Shown piece by piece: positions 63,078-64,000 of a stretch of DNA of 64,000 bases; positions within the stretch are counted from its first letter, which is position 1, and each line of letters begins with the position of its first letter. A program made the position numbers and the translations under genes. The stretch spans positions 186,001 to 250,000 of the forward strand of contig NZ_CP036298.1 of the NCBI RefSeq assembly GCF_007752135.1. Reading direction: 5' to 3'. The notes under the pieces are model-generated. The model saw only the letters and a list, made by a program, of their open reading frames with translations. It ran no database searches and had not been told where the DNA came from. The stretch comes from Aureliella helgolandensis. GTDB taxonomy: Bacteria > Planctomycetota > Planctomycetia > Pirellulales > Pirellulaceae.

Positions 63078-64000
63078 ATGATGCTCCAGCGATTACTTCT
63101 GACGACATTGTTCGTCTTCTTTCTGACCGATTCCGTGGTTCAAGCTGAGGGTGGCCTGAGCGAGGAAACGCCGGGCGTCTGGCCGATCGAGCGTTTGAAG
63201 TCGGAAATTCCCAGCTATCGAATCGAAGATCCCACGGCGAAGATCCAGTCGTTGATCTACGAGGGAGAGAGGGTGGACGGCCAAGCGACGGAGGTCTTTG
63301 CCTTTTATGCATCGCCCAAGACTTTGGGGATAAGTACCAGTGATGAAAAATTCCCTGGCATCGTACTGCTCCATGGAGGTGGCGGAACGGCCTTCGCCGA
63401 TTGGGCTTGGATGTGGGCCAATCGTGGATACGCTGCGATAGCCATGGATCTTGGCGGTCGTCGACCTCCCAGCCCTCAATTCGATGATGCTGGAAACCTA
63501 GAGCCATACGCGGGGCACAGCAAAGCCACTCGAATTAAGCTGCAGAAAGGTGGCATTGCCGATGGCCATGCCGGAAAGTTTGACAGCATCGGTGGGAGAA
63601 TCGACAACGATTGGCCCTACCATGCTGTCGCCAATACGATGCGAGCTCACACTTTGATACGCAGTTTTCCGGAAGTGGATGCCGAGCGAACGGCGGTGAC
63701 AGGAATTAGCTGGGGAGGCTATACGACTTGCATAACTGCGTCGCTCGATGATCGATTCAAAGCTGCCGTTCCCGTGTACGGATGTGGATTCTTGCATGAA
63801 GGAGAATCGGTTCAAAAGCCTTCCATTGATCGGCTTGGCGATCGCCGGGATGCCTGGGTCGCCGCCTACGATCCAGGGAGTCACTTAGGGAAATGCACGG
63901 TGCCGATGCTGTGGGTCAACGGAACGCACGACATTGTCTATGTGCTTGATAGCTATGCCAAGTCTTATGTCAAAGTTCAGGGACCGCGCACGATTCGCAT
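63078..64000 (+). CDS. Secreted alpha/beta-hydrolase, dienelactone-hydrolase/acetyl-xylan-esterase type (partial)
   Basis: The frame starts with two adjacent ATGs (63078, 63081) and runs off the window with 307 codons visible. A signal peptide (LQRLLLTTLFVFFLTDSVVQA) precedes the domain. The oxyanion loop IVLLHGGGGTAFADWAW is followed by AIAMDLGGRRPP and, near residue 213, TGISWGGYTT with the nucleophile serine in GISWG. VPMLWVNGTHDIVY carries the acidic residue of the triad; the histidine lies beyond the window. The layout is that of secreted acetyl-xylan-type esterases common in planctomycetes. The C-terminal part is not visible. Confidence 0.85.
   Translation, partial: MMLQRLLLTTLFVFFLTDSVVQAEGGLSEETPGVWPIERLKSEIPSYRIEDPTAKIQSLIYEGERVDGQATEVFAFYASPKTLGISTSDEKFPGIVLLHGGGGTAFADWAWMWANRGYAAIAMDLGGRRPPSPQFDDAGNLEPYAGHSKATRIKLQKGGIADGHAGKFDSIGGRIDNDWPYHAVANTMRAHTLIRSFPEVDAERTAVTGISWGGYTTCITASLDDRFKAAVPVYGCGFLHEGESVQKPSIDRLGDRRDAWVAAYDPGSHLGKCTVPMLWVNGTHDIVYVLDSYAKSYVKVQGPRTIR

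Overview
The window looks like a chromosome segment of a marine planctomycete of the Pirellulales (Rhodopirellula-like). This is inferred from content, not from a marker gene: planctomycete-specific c-type cytochrome proteins (PSCyt/PSD1, DUF1592 group) paired with Tat-exported DUF1501 and DUF1552 proteins, three secreted sulfatases, an ECF sigma factor coupled to a giant Ser/Thr kinase, a PEP-CTERM protein, and weak use of Shine-Dalgarno sites. No rRNA, complete tRNA, CRISPR array or prophage was seen.

Layout. 0-7 kb: a secreted SHD1/beta-propeller protein, then an ECF sigma factor and a 1059-residue membrane kinase in one operon. 7-12 kb: bioB with a fumarylacetoacetase-family gene, a PSP1-like Cys-rich protein, and two neighbouring paralogous secreted Gly-rich proteins. 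12-15 kb: recG, then a guanidine-II (mini-ykkC) riboswitch in front of a SugE/Gdx guanidinium exporter. 15-20 kb: PAS-LuxR regulator, PQQ-like propeller, CaCA antiporter, small metallopeptidase-like protein, GNAT. 20-28 kb: sulfatase, an EHD/dynamin-like membrane GTPase, a His-rich secreted protein, a GT2 glycosyltransferase, an NhaP-type antiporter with an RCK-like tail and its partner membrane protein. 28-36 kb: cytochrome/DUF1501/WD40 cluster. 35.8-37 kb: a decay zone with an internally deleted esterase and a glycosyltransferase fragment. 37-44 kb: polytopic GT, Crp/Fnr regulator coupled to a triple YHS-like protein, a two-domain SGNH-hydrolase fusion, a GDSL esterase. 44-55 kb: HugZ-like protein, two sulfatases, the DUF1592/DUF1552 pair, an esterase, a YCII protein. 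55-64 kb: two alpha/beta hydrolases, a PEP-CTERM protein, an IS1182-type element nested in inverted repeats and a MITE-like element, a methyltransferase, an SdpI-like protein, and the start of a further esterase that runs off the window.

How the genes fit together. Much of the coding capacity is exported: sulfatases, carbohydrate-type esterases (GDSL, BD-FAE, dienelactone-hydrolase-like, SGNH) and c-type cytochrome modules, which suits a lifestyle of degrading sulfated and acylated polysaccharides. The most noteworthy items are the EHD-like GTPase (21938-23278), the guanidine-II riboswitch-exporter unit (14402-14842), the nested repeat/IS region (58.3-60.7 kb), and the Crp-YHS operon (39.5-40.8 kb). 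All homology statements come from reading motifs by eye; no database search was run.
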